Positions 11,001-23,100 of a stretch of 64,000 nt of DNA are shown piece by piece; position 1 is the stretch's first letter, and every line of letters starts with the position of its first letter. Made by a program: the position numbers and the translations under genes. The notes beneath the pieces were generated by a model. It saw only the letters and a program-made list of their open reading frames with translations, searched no databases and was not told where the DNA came from. Source of the DNA: Volvox africanus (lineage: Eukaryota; Chlorophyta; Chlorophyceae; Chlamydomonadales; Volvocaceae); the NCBI GenBank assembly GCA_030268105.1, contig BSDZ01000013.1:3453001-3517000 (forward strand), given 5' to 3'.

Positions 11001-12159
11001 CCTAGCTGGTAGGGGTAGCTACATAGGCGAGCTCCGAGTAACTGTGCTGTAGGGCACGTGGTTCAAGGGTGATTTCTCGTAATTTACATTATAGTGAGTT
11101 ATTTACAAGTGAAGAGTAAGTGTCTGTCTCTCTATTCAGGCGCCTTAAATAGCGCTAACTGGCTCGTAAGGGGGCCTTACGTCTATTCAAAACTGGCGCG
11201 CATTCTACAACGGACACCGTTGTACGAATGCTCGCATTCAAGTAGTTCCATGCGACTTGGTCAAGTTCTATGCGTTACATCTATTGTAATTAATCTATTA
11301 TTACGTAATTATGTTATTTGTCACAAATATGCCATAGTCCGACAACTAGTTTCGCTCTAGATAGCGCTTCTGCGCCGTTCGCGCTGTTACACTAACTTTC
11401 TAAGACATTTGCCTCTCGGTGACCTTTCGATCTATCTCATGAAAAGAGCCTCCTGCTGGCTCGTTTGTTTGGTCCTCGCTTATTATGTTCTTTATTCTTT
11501 CATCGTCATCATCATCATCATCATCATTATGCTGAAGACTCATGTAATGTTTGCGGTTTTGATGCGATGTTACAAAGAGACATGCATGCCCGCCAAGCAA
11601 CATGGCCGCTCACCGTACATACACGCAAAGCGGAGTGTTTGTTTCCGGTATTTGTAAAAGGATCCACCGATAATTGCCAAAATACCCTAGGAGGGCCAAC
11701 AGATCATCATGTACGGCGCATACGCTTGTATGCATCATCATCACAGTCCAGAACACGAGTCTGAGCGAGGTCACGTGCAAGGTACAGGTAGGCGGCAGGT
11801 ACCCCAGTTGATAACAGTTAACGGTGAGCGAAATAAGTATACGTCGTACAGATCTTACAGGTCGTACATAGTCACCGACTGATCCAGATGGTTTGTCCGA
11901 CAAAAATGGCGTACATATGTAAATATATGGCCTCACAGATTGTATATGCCCAGTTCCGACGGCGCCATTAGTGGTCCCTCTATCTGCTCCGTATGCATGC
12001 ACCGTTAAAGCCGCACGCATCAATAGGCCGTCGTTGGATGTACGTGCAGCCCCTCGCTCGCTCGCTCCTTCATACGCCATGCAATGTCATGCTCCACCTC
12101 CAGAGCATCCACCCGGTGTGTGGTGGAATGTACGGCCGGTTCGTACCCACGGCTATGTC
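8059..12159. other. Spacer between the two PLAC8 genes
   Basis: No gene could be supported in these 4.1 kb. From about 9840 to 10260 the plus strand is strongly G-rich with repeated GGTGG and GAGG motifs; a plus-strand frame at 9805-10173 reads a hydrophobic start and then Gly/Glu/Arg-rich low complexity, which could be a glycine-rich secreted peptide but is more likely compositional. From 10270 to 11100 the DNA is AT-rich. An ATC microsatellite lies at 11505-11529. Confidence 0.45.
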
Positions 12160-14113
12160 TCATTGCTTGGCCGGGTAAGTGGTGGAAGAGACCGGCGCCG
12201 CCGGGTAGCCGGGTGCCACCACTGATGATGGTGCCGAGGCCGGGCCAGCGGGAAACATCATCTGCTGCTGCGTGGGTGGCAGCTGCGCCTGCTGTGCGCC
12301 TTTGACAACGCCACCTGGGTTCATCGGATATGCGGAAAGAAGATCGACGGAGAAGAAGAGATAGGAGTAAGGAACTGCTTGTGAATGTAAGCACGTAGCC
12401 AGCAGGACTGTTACGAAGTTTGTCCTTGCCTTAGACATTGATTGGTCATGTCTGGATAGACGTTGGTCATCGATGTTTAGAACCGTTCTTTCAAACCAAC
12501 CCATCGCCAGCTATGCATTTCGGCATGGAGATGCAGCAGCAGATAGGTGATGGTCGGATCCATGCATGCAGGGATGCGTGCAGTCAAGCGCAAGGTCGTT
12601 GGCTTGGATGATGAATGGATAGATAGATCAGTTATATAGAGAGCAACATTTATGAGTAATATGTTAGATTTTATCTACCATTACGCCATCCATTATCCGC
12701 ACACGCACCTTTGCTGTGTCCTCGGATGACCAGCTCCCGCTGCTCTTGGCACAAGGCGCACGGCGTACAGCACCACGTGATCTGAAATAGTACGTTATAA
12801 TGTGGGTAGTCAAGTACCGAAGTGATCGGATGGAGGAAGAACGAAATTGGCTGCAAACTAATGCCAATCTTGAAATCAAAATTATATCCTGACTCAATAT
12901 ATATGTACTTAGATAGGCATACATACAGGCAGGCAAGAAACGAAACTTCAGTAAGTGCAGTCCAATCCTACAGATCCATCTGTAAACATAGATGAAATCC
13001 AGCAGAAACAGATAGAGGTGCTAGATAGATGGATGGATAGATAGTTAGATAGATACATAGATAGACGTACACCCCCGTTTGGCCCGGGCCCCAGCAAGGA
13101 CTCCTACCATGAAGTCGGAGCAGCCAGTTCCCCTGCATGCATGTGCGCGGACAATCCAAATGTTAAGATCGTTGGATGATCATTTTTTACGGTTTATGAC
13201 CTTAAATTACCAATACGTCGATCGACATACAGTCGCCCACAGTGTAACACCCCTTCATGCATGTTGTTAGTTCCTTATTAAAAGGAGGGTGTAATCATCA
13301 CTTACGGGATGCCATACTTGTTCCGAAGGTATCCGCGAGCCATTAAGTGCAGAATGCATGCCATCCCAGTGCAGTATTGTATACCGAAGTAGGTCGCGCA
13401 AGCGCCAAAACAATCGCCACCGCAGCAGACAATCTGCATGCATGCGTACGTGCAAGCCGCCGGCGGACGACGAGAGCAAGCGAGCGACCGAGCATGAAAA
13501 ACGAATTCGTCTGTTAATCGAGATACAGTATTAGTTAAAACATGGCAAAGTAGCTTGTTGCAAATATATCGCAGCGGGCAGGAGCGCTAGATAGCCCCAT
13601 CCGATCCACCATGCATACATGCACGCATGCATACCCACCGGTTCCATGAGCGCCACATTGGAGCCGTAAGCGCAGGGCGTGCAGCAACAGGCGTAAACTG
13701 CGCGGCGGGCGGGTACCAACAAAGGAAAATTATCAATCATGCATAATCAATTAAATTAGCATACATTCATTTCATACTAACAAGCGATCGAGGGTGTTTG
13801 GCAGCAGCAGATTCATTCGGGGCCCATCACAAAGATAATATGTAACGATTTATATCATTGTGCCGCGTATGTTGATCGGTTTATATAGATGATATTCTGT
13901 GGTCTACGGCTGGTCCTAGCTGACGGCAAGCATTTCAGCAGCTGATTAGAACCTTGCTTGGTCCTCATTCCGTTGCCTTGAAGATGCGGCGACGATCAAG
14001 GGTACAAGTCGGACGACCCGACCGGACTACTCACGGCAGAAGCCACAGCCAGAAGGCTCCTCAGTGCAATCGCACAGCCCCGTCGTCCAGGCATTCTGGG
14101 CCGGAGTCTTCAT
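12160..14113 (-). CDS. PLAC8-family cysteine-rich protein, copy 2 (172 aa)
   Basis: Six coding exons on the minus strand: 14035-14113, 13639-13697, 13306-13433, 13108-13132, 12709-12781 and 12160-12314 (519 nt, all junctions in phase). The start is the ATG at 14113, giving MKTPAQNAWTTGLCDC. Domain signs are the N-terminal W-T-T-G-L-C-D-C, the first Cys block CCCTPCAYGSN, the middle segment ending ARGYLRNKYGIP, GTGCSDFM, and the second block WCCTPCALCQEQREL. A Gln/Pro/Ala-rich tail ends the protein. Exons 2, 4 and 5 have exactly the lengths seen in copy 1 (59, 25 and 73 nt) and phases match throughout, so the genes are tandem duplicates. The canonical cysteines make this copy the more typical PLAC8 member. 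Likely membrane-associated; the substrate is unknown. Confidence 0.87.
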
Positions 14114-15337
14114 AATTGATGTTATTATTAGCTGCTGCTAGCTAGCTATCCAAGTGTATGTAGAGGTGTCTGTATGTGAAAAGTCCACCTTGGACTCAAG
14201 TAAGCTCAAACCTACAACGACTGTGCTTTTCACGCCGGCAACACCATCTCGTTATGTAGATCGCTTGAAAACACGAGCGACGGAAGCCGTACCGTACCGT
14301 TCGTTCATTCAGCTTCCTGGTTAAAGCAATAGTAACGCGGGCACCTTCCGTCGTGCAAACAACGGGCAAGCATGTGACCTTGAAAAGCAAATGGGGCCTA
14401 AATGTTGCAAAATAAAAAATATATAATAAAAATTCTTGTTTCAGAAATTAATATGAATTCGCGCACCGGTAACTACGTCGTCGGTAGTCACATTTGTTTA
14501 TTGGGCATAATGGTCGGACAGCACGCGGGGTTGGAAGGATGGGGGAAATCTTAAAACTTGAATTGCAAAGATACTCAATCGAAGATACGAACCTGCATGG
14601 TTTTCCATTCCGTAATCTGGAGATTGTGTCAGTGTGCCAGAAACGCGCAGCCAATCGTGACACTGTTACCGTACTGTTTGTTACTAATGATACCAAAGCG
14701 TCACGGTTAATCGCTTCTTCGTTTCCCACAATCCAACTAAAAGCAATATTGTCACGACATAATTAATGTAAATTTGATTATTTGCATCAATCAAACAGGT
14801 ATACTTGTAAAACTCTCCCATGCAAGTATTATTGGTAGACAAACACTGCATACTTGGTAGATAACCATTGTAGATCTAACATACGTATTTCGTGTTTTTG
14901 ATTGGCAGATAAACAGAACTCCAGTAAACGCGGCACTACTAATGTTAACAGGTGGGTGCTAATCGAAAATCACTTCCGTCTTGGATTGAGCTCTTTGCAA
15001 CCGAAAGTCGTCATCAACGCATACTTTAAGATAATAGCTTTACGTCAGGATCACAGGAGGTTAGGAAGAAGGGCGGGTCCCCACATGGGAGGGCCCGCCC
15101 AAGGCAGACAGACAACTCGCAGCAAGCGAGCGAATTCTCTCCTGCGAGGAATGCATGCATGTGGGATACATTTGTCTCATGATGACGAAGACGCGACTCA
15201 TCCAGGACTGGTGGAGATACCATCAGTGGCACAACCCAGCATGCAGCCAGCAGATCCAGGCCTGCAAACACTCGATGACCATGTGAGGCAAGCCATGCAT
15301 ACGATGCTGGGGACTGCAGTAGTAACACATGAGAGAG

Positions 15338-15386
15338 GGTAGGAAGTGGCCGATTACTATTTAATTTCTCCTAGCCACTTCCTACC
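15338..15386. repeat. Perfect 13-bp inverted repeat (hairpin)
   Basis: GGTAGGAAGTGGC at 15338-15350 is the exact reverse complement of 15374-15386, with a 23-nt AT-rich loop. It could be a mobile-element end, a structured RNA or chance; no gene adjoins it. Confidence 0.6.
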
Positions 15387-17432
15387 GTCTCCACACGACA
15401 CGCTAGCTGGCAAATGAAGCCCCCTGCCTGTTGCCGATGTAAGCTTTTCCGTCAGCTATGATACCTGGAGGGAAAAACCTGCTAATGGCGTTGTGACGGT
15501 GCATTGTTCCCCAACATTGGTCAGCTGTCGCCTGCCTAGCCTGCCAGAGGGCTCAGCTGGTGTAGATGCAGCTGGCTAACGAATGCATGTCTGGGGTTGC
15601 AGCGCCTCTTCGCTGCTGCGACACCCTTGGCAGCCTCCCTACATGGTGACGACATACACAAGACAGAGCGAGTCTCCTACTCCGAACGGTGTCAACAGAT
15701 GGGTGATCATCTAGCGGGCACCCCCTGCTGGTCGATGGATCGTATGTATAAGACGTGATTTAGTGGCTTGCTTGTGACCTACCGACAGCCGCATACTTGA
15801 TCAATTGCGCCGTTGATCGATCCACTACTTTGATTTTTGCGCCAAGATGTGCTTAAGAAGGTATCCGTCCAGCTGTGTTGTGCTATTTTGAATTTCAAAG
15901 TGGGCCTAGTTACTCTGCTTGCTTGCTGGGGTCTAACATTGTGAACTGTAATGATAATACTATCCATGCAACGGTGTCATGTGGTGTATGCGGCGACGGC
16001 GCGGTCGCCCGCCCTGGGGGGGGAAGGTGACCCCTGGGGCCCAGAGCGAGCATCCCGACCAGCGCTTGCAGACATGCCTCGCCACCCACCTTCGGAGAGC
16101 ACGGGAGAGACGGATCTGCCCGAGGAAGGGGCGCGGCTACCAGGGATGCCAGCTCCCCGCAGCCCCGAGAGGAAAAGGCGCGCCGGCGGGCCGTCCAGGC
16201 GTGGGCTGGGCGAGGCCTCCGTGTCAGAGCCAGGGCGCCGAAAAGAGATGGATCCCCCCGAGGCTGTTAGGGCTCCGGTCGATGCCGTCCCGCGGGGAGT
16301 GTAGCGGCCGGCTTCCAGACGGGCCCCGGCGGCTAGGGCGTTGCTGCGCCAGTGTCCTTGTGTGAGACGCCACTGTCGTGGGTCCGTGGGTGATGGCTCA
16401 CGCTCCATGCGTGCGGAGCCGAAACCGTCCTCACTCGTCCGCGCAGATGTCGGTCTCGTGTCCATGCGTGGGGAACTTCGTTACTAGGTGTTGAAGAAAA
16501 GAATTCCTCGGGATGATGACCCAAGGTTAGCGACACCGTAGAGGCGCGCTTGCCGTCGCGGCGATGAGACTGGCCAATTCCCTTGATATCGGAAGCACCC
16601 GGAGGCGTCGCGCGCTCCTACCGTCGCGGTGTAGATGCTGTCCGAAGAAAGAAGCGGAATGTGTAGATCTGCAGCTCCACACAAACGCCTGAAGCCCGAG
16701 CCCGTTCGCGTGAGGACACGATGGCTTGGCTTCGCCTGGTAGTGGGTGTATGTGAGGCTGGCGCAGCAGTGTGCTAGCTGTAGCTCGGGCAACTACACTA
16801 GACACTGGCCTCACAGCCCGGCCCTGAGGCGAGACTGCGCTACCTGTTCCTAGCTCTGTCGGTGATGGGGCGTCGCGCCACGCAGTCACCTGCTCCTCCA
16901 AGCTCCGTCGCGGAGTTCTATTGGCAGCTAATCAGGGTGATCAGTCCTGATAGTGCCTTTATTAGGCTGATCTATTGGCGGCCTGGGCAGATGTGCGGAA
17001 TGTGAACTACTGTAAGAGTCTGTATATTATTGTTACAATGGCTCAATTCCGAACAGTCTATATTGTGACCAGGCGAAGCGCTTCCAACGGGAAGTCTTCG
17101 CCTTAGGTAACAGCAAGAGATCACTGAAACGTACGGCTCTTGGATCCAGCAACGACCAACTGTCGTTCACGCGAATCAGCAGCTGTCGGAACTGTCGTTT
17201 CCTAACCGCTCTTTTACCAGAATTGTCACGCCGTTAACGGTGCATGACAACGGGACCGTCTTTAGGACTCGGCTGAATCATAGCAGGTAGGGCATCCCAT
17301 TTGCCCTGCGTGTCCTCTATCTCCCGGCGAGGGACACGACTCCTGGACTTACCGCTTCTCGCTGCTTCATCGTTAACAATTACTGTTTTGGGGTCTCTGT
17401 GGGCAGCAGCCCTGCTCTCCTACCATTGCTCT

Positions 17433-17530
17433 GCCCCTCCCCCTCCCCCTCCCCCTCCCCCTCCCCCTCCCCCTCCCCCTCCCCCTCCCCCTCCCCCTCC
17501 CCCTCCCCCTCCCCCTTCCCCTCCCCCTCC
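17433..17530. repeat. CCCCCT hexanucleotide tract
   Basis: About 16 tandem CCCCCT units with one imperfection near 17515. The G-rich strand has regularly spaced runs of five Gs and could form G-quadruplexes. It is not the algal telomere repeat (TTTTAGGG). Confidence 0.9.
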
Positions 17531-20061
17531 CGCTTGATGGAAATACAACCGCGTTGATCGATTTGTGAGTGCTAGGTTGCCGCTCATGATGGGTGGTTCC
17601 ATCTTCAGGAATTGCAAAGCAGCCACATAATATCTCTCTCTCGTACGTGTGAGATCTGCGCGGGTTAGGGTGCTGCAGATATTAGACGTATTATTACGTC
17701 ATAGGTGGGGCGCCATGCATGGACTTAGCCACCGCGCGGCTGATGCGTGCTTTATTTGTGATGGAGATGCATGCCGTGGGGGGAAATAGCCGTCTTCATC
17801 CAGCATCCTGTTTGCTCACCCAAGCGATCTCTAAGAGCGAGGGTAAGTCCTGTTCAAGTGACTGGGAAGGATCTTCACAGCGACCTCCAAGCGTGGCAAG
17901 GCTGCAGGAAGGCAGCTAGGCGCAAGCCATCTTCCAGGCAGGTGAGCCACTAACCCGGCCGCAGCAAATCAAGGCACATGCTGTACATCTGCAGTACATA
18001 TATACCAAGCGACGTACATACATACAGTACGGTTTGTGTTTATTTTGCCAGCCAAGCAACGGTCCGAATGAGCTTCACGCTATTGTAGCCCCCAAGAACT
18101 CCCGAGGCAGCATATACAGCAGCAGGCTGGAAGGGAAGAGACAATAATTCAATCCGTGGATTATTTTATTAGCTTCGCCGGGGGGACTTTGCGCGAAAGA
18201 AGTTCAATTTCGGAATCTCACATAGTATTAATTTCCTATGCACTTGAAAAGTACACGCAAGCTGTCTTCCCCCAGAACACGACACGACATGAGCACGACA
18301 CGCAACCATGGGCCGGCTCGGATGTTTGCTAAACGCAAGCAGCTAGGGCGGATAGTGAGCCAGCCATGGGGCCTACATACGGCATAACTGATAAAGGCGA
18401 GCATCAAGAAGACCATGAAAATTCGAGATATACACTAACTACACACGTACATACATGAGTCTATGTCCCGGTGGGGTAATCATCCAGGCCAGGATGGGAT
18501 GCCGTCCGTGAGTACGTTACTTATGACAAATCGCAGAAATGAGATGGCTGCCGCCGATCACAAAAGACGTACGAATAAATTGTAATATTATCTTACGTAA
18601 ATTTTCGCTGCTGCCTATGCGTGTGATTTTGAGATATATTAAAGAAGCCAAAGGACTGCGGCATACTGCTGCATGCCGTATCAGGCAACTAACAGCGACG
18701 TCGCAGAAAATTCTGCATACGTGAAAATCAGCATACAGAAAGTGTCGCTATTTTTAAATTTTTTCGACGGAGGAATGTGCGGCGGCTCGTTTGTGTGTTG
18801 ACAGCCGATATAACGAACCCATAGGTCGTTGAAGACGTTCACTTCGCTAGCCCCTGCTCCTCCACATGCTCGCTTCCCACAACTCCCTGAGCACTTCCCC
18901 CAGGCCTACGTACAGCGGAAAACAAACCGAAGTCGTAAACTGAAACCCAGGTTCCGCTGCGTCCCCAAGATTTGGCCTCTAGTCGCACACCTAAAAAGTC
19001 AAAAGCCAAAATACGAATCTGGATCATCTATGTTACCCCATCGTCATGAGCCCGGCGACGGGGCGGTTCAAATCCCGCCAAACTTCCTTCCTGGGAAATA
19101 CCGCATCCTAATGTGAGAATGGCGGCGAGGATACGGTGGTGACTACAGAGCATTCCTGCAGGCATAAGGCCGTCTATCCCACGCCAGCGGGGAAACAAGC
19201 CGCGGAGCCGCTAACCCGCTAACCCGCTAAACCCAGAGTTAGTCGTGCCCACACGCAATGCCGTCAGCCCACACCAGTGCATCAATTCAAACGACCGAAT
19301 AAATTCACCGCGCGATGCAGCAGTGCCACCTCCCGGACCCACACACCAGATCAATATAGGGGCTCACCACCTATGATCAAACATAGCTTTTGCATAAGCG
19401 ACCGGGAGCACCTCCCGAGGCTGCAGCCGTGCGAGTGTGCAAGGGCATTTCGGTACCCACATGGCCACCCTGCCACATGCGCCAGCGCATCTGAAACACT
19501 CTTGCTCCCCTTCCGTATCATGCCGGTGCTGCCCCTCCTGCCCGCGCTCTTCTGCTCGAGATCTCCCTCCACAGCGGCCGCTTCCGAAGTCTTTCCTGCC
19601 CACGCGTTCAGCACGTCCGCAGCAGTACGGATCGCCAACCTTCCCCCCTTTTCCACCGGCCGATAGACAGACAGACAGACCGAGAGGCCAGGCACTGCCA
19701 CGCCTCCAACCACGACACCGTCAGGCCGGTCCAGGTTGCCTAATGTAGGTCTCCGTAATTTGCTGAAATGTATTGTATTGTACTGGTTTCCCGTGGGTGT
19801 GCAAGGTCCGTCGCGACCGCAACTTGAAAAGTCCCTGAATTCCCCCCTTCCCGCCATGAATGAATGTTCCCCTTCTTCTCCCATCGCCAAAGCCTCTACG
19901 CCACTACCACTACCACCACCAAACTCCTCCCCCTCCTCAGTCACCTCATGAAACGATGTCAATATTGCAAAATCGGGGAAGCCGATTACGATTACGGTTA
20001 TGTGGGGGGGAACCCACGGGCGGTCCCAAGGGCCCCCGCCGCCCAAATAGAGACGGGACTG

Positions 20062-20066
20062 TTACA
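20062..20066 (-). terminator. Candidate TGTAA poly(A) signal for the Kazal gene
   Basis: TGTAA on the minus strand lies 134 bp downstream of the Kazal gene stop codon, a normal distance for volvocine 3' UTRs. It was identified by motif only. Confidence 0.4.
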
Positions 20067-20199
20067 TCAGACCACCGGCTCGGGTGCGTATGCAGTGGTG
20101 CAAGCGGTGGTACGTTCGTAAAACATCAATGCACCGCTCCAGGAAGCCGCTGCTCTGTATGTACGCGCCCCGCCCTGTGTGGCTGTCGCGGTCGCGCCT

Positions 20200-23100
20200 T
20201 CAACCACTTGATCGTGAAGCCCCGCCACTGCGGCACGGCCGCCTGGTGTCCACCACTTGGACGCCCATGCAGTCTGCGAAACATATGTTTTGGTAGGAGA
20301 GGCCGTTCGCGCCGCACACAAACTTCACGTAGTTGTTATTGCAATGCGGGCAGTTCTCCTGAGCTGGATCCACCTCCGGTTCAGGGTCGGATCTCGAATC
20401 CGGATTAGATCCGGAATCCGATCCGGTCCCAGATCCGGGATCGGAGTTGGTTCCAGATCCCGAATTTGGATCCGAAAATGTCAGTGGATCTACTGGAGCC
20501 ATATCCATGTCATCGCTGAGGATTGGCGGCGACGGCGATGCACTGGTCACCGGAGGCGCGCTGGAAACCGGGGAAAGTGGCAGTTGGCCCGGAACCAGTG
20601 TTGGGTTTGAAGCTGGCGGCATTATCGCAGATGGAGACGGACTCGCAGCCGTCGATGGGCTGAGCTTCCGCGGCGGGCTGCTCACAGGTGATGGGCTGGG
20701 AGCTGGCGAAGGGGAAACCTTTCGGGGTGGTGGTCGGGGCGGGCGTGGACTGGATGGCCGTTTCGGCGGCCGAGGGCTCGGAGGCGGTGGTGAAGGCGGT
20801 CGGGGTGGAGGGCTGGGCCGGGGAGGGGCAGGCGGCCGTTGCGGGCGGGGTGGGCGTGGCGGGTTAGGTGAAGCCACCGGCCTGCACACCCCTGGCTGGT
20901 AAGATACACCGTAGCAGTCGGCGGTACAGATATTTTGATACTCCCTGCCGTTTAGGCCGCAAAGCGGGTCGTACTCAACGCCGCACTGCGTCTTGTTGCA
21001 CACTGCCGGGATGGCCCCAAGGCAAAATGAAAAGGGCCATTCAGTCCAAAGGGACGCACAAAGGGATGCGAAGTGCGTCGAGTCTGACCGGTTCCGCGTA
21101 CCTTAGGCCAGGCTTTGGATAGCTAAACTATGCTGTATGTGGCACGTGCGCAGAACCAATGGATAGTGGAAGAATGCATGCGTGTATGTATGTGTATGTG
21201 TATGTGTATGTGTATGTGTACTTGTACTAGTCATCGAGGAGGAGATCGCGGCTGAAAGCGTGTGCGTGCTTTAGCATTCGCCAACACACCGGGGTTTGGG
21301 GTCTTACCCGTGCTTTCGCACGCGCCCTCATATGCGATGCTGACGTTGGCACACTTGATCGCCTGGCAGGGGTTGCTGTACGTTCTGCCGTTGGTGCCGC
21401 ACACCGGCCGGTACTCGCGGGTGCAGAGGCACAGGCTGCCGTTGTTGAGGTTGTTTGGCACGCGTGCTGTGAGCTCTTCGCATGCGTTGCGGCGTGTGAT
21501 GGTGACGTTAGCGCAGGACGCCAGACAAGGGTTAGCGTAGGTTTTGTTGTCCGTACCGCACACGGGTGCATAGACGGCAGGGCAGACCACTGCGGCGCAC
21601 CCGTCATCTGAGAGCGGTGGAGAAGGGCAAACTCGCGTAGGTGGGAAAGCAAAGGTTGGAACCAAGCTCTCCCCGCAGATAAAGGCATTTTTCCTGATGA
21701 TAAATCAATTCAAAAAATAATATTTTTAACCCTTAGAAATGCCGCAAAAAAATGGACCATGCCCCTGAAAGACTGGCCGTTAGCGCTAAATCAATTTGAA
21801 ATACTTTGCGAAAATTTAGCAGCCTCTAAAACGCTAATCCGTTTGTCAAAGACAGTTCCCTGCTCCTGCTTCTCTTCATCCCCGAACAGTTCCTGCTGTA
21901 TCTTAGTTACCGTAAGGGGCTTTGTTGTATGAATCAGAGAGATGTCAAAATGACGGATCAATTGATATGATAGCGGTCATAGAAATTAGATGATAATATA
22001 GCTAAACCAGATACAACAAAAAGTGAATTACCTAAGAACAGCGAAGAAATAGGCTACCTGGAGCTAAAATCGTTTGCTGCTAAATGGGATAATAAATATC
22101 CTGTGATCTCTGATATTTGGCAAATGATTAACGAACATTAGAAACACCCTCAACGAACATTAGAAATACCTACAAAAAAAGGCTAAGGGATCAGAAAAGA
22201 ATCAGATAAAAATATCTTTAAGATTTATTATTATTTGAGAATTACTGATGACGTGTACAAATAAACAAGTAGGAATTTTAATGGACAAGATTAAAAAACA
22301 TAATCAGATAATTGCCGCTGCAAAAGCAGGGATGAATGTAAAAACAGCACGTAAATATTTACGGATTGGCAAACTGCCAAGTGAATTAAAGAAAGTTCGT
22401 AAATACAGGACCCGTAAGGATCCATTCTTAAAGCACTGGAGCGAAATACAAACAATGCTAGAGTCAGCTCCTGAATTACAGGCAAACAGAAATAATTTTT
22501 GAAATACAAAAATTTTACATAAAGTAAAAAATGGTTCCACTTAAATAAAACGAAAGATTTTACCTTTTTCTTTTTGTTTATTCTATTTTTAATCGCGTTT
22601 GACTAACGAACATTAGAATTGGCTACGACGAATATTAAAATTACCCATTTTAATTTTTAATATTTAATTATATATTTAATATTTAATTTAGTTGGTTTAT
22701 TCATATTTATTCGTCTTACAGAGAAAATACATCCTTTATTTTTACTAAAACTGAAGTTAATAATTTATATCCCATTTCTTTGTCTGGTTCCTTTTTTACT
22801 GACGAAGTGACGGTACACTTTTAGAGAAAAATATAACGAAGTACGATAACACTGGTAAAATTCCTCAAAATATGCATATAGACTGTTATGACAAAGATGG
22901 TAAAACTATAACAAAATCCTACTAGCTCCTTTTAGATGTGTTTATGCTGCTGAAGTTAATGACGTTGTAATTGTTGAGAAGAGAATACACAAAATATTTA
23001 TTGATAAAAGAATAAGAAAAAATAGAGAATTCTTTGAAAAAGTGTCACTTGAACAGTAATTCTTGTAAATAGGACAATTCTTCAATTTTAATATATTACC

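Larger units (their letters stand above)
14114..20199. other. 6-kb stretch without a recognised gene
   Basis: A 75-codon plus-strand frame (14539-14766) reads like protein but matches nothing I know. A 13-bp perfect hairpin is at 15338-15386. A GC-rich block at about 15980-16480 is open on both strands; its minus frame is Ser/Pro/Arg/Gly-rich and could be gag-like or simply GC bias. A C5T hexamer tract lies at 17433-17530. A minus frame of 231 codons at 19351-20046 has no domain. No splice-consistent gene was found, although short exons could be missed. Confidence 0.4.

Noticed and set aside
15977..16465. GC-rich frame open on both strands, possibly gag-like
   Set aside because: Only Ser/Pro/Arg/Gly-rich low complexity, with no zinc knuckle or capsid motif and no LTR found nearby.
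17433..17530. C5T tract as an interstitial telomere
   Set aside because: The unit does not match algal TTTTAGGG or plant TTTAGGG repeats.
19060..19090. GGTTCAAATCC motif resembling a tRNA B box
   Set aside because: The flanking bases do not form a T-stem and no A box or acceptor stem is present.
19351..20046. 231-codon minus-strand open frame downstream of the Kazal gene
   Set aside because: No domain, and the plus strand is equally open; it probably includes Kazal 3' UTR sequence.
22130..22645. AACGAACATTAGAA repeats as a CRISPR array
   Set aside because: Only three irregularly spaced copies with no constant spacer length and no cas genes; better explained as insertion-sequence end repeats.
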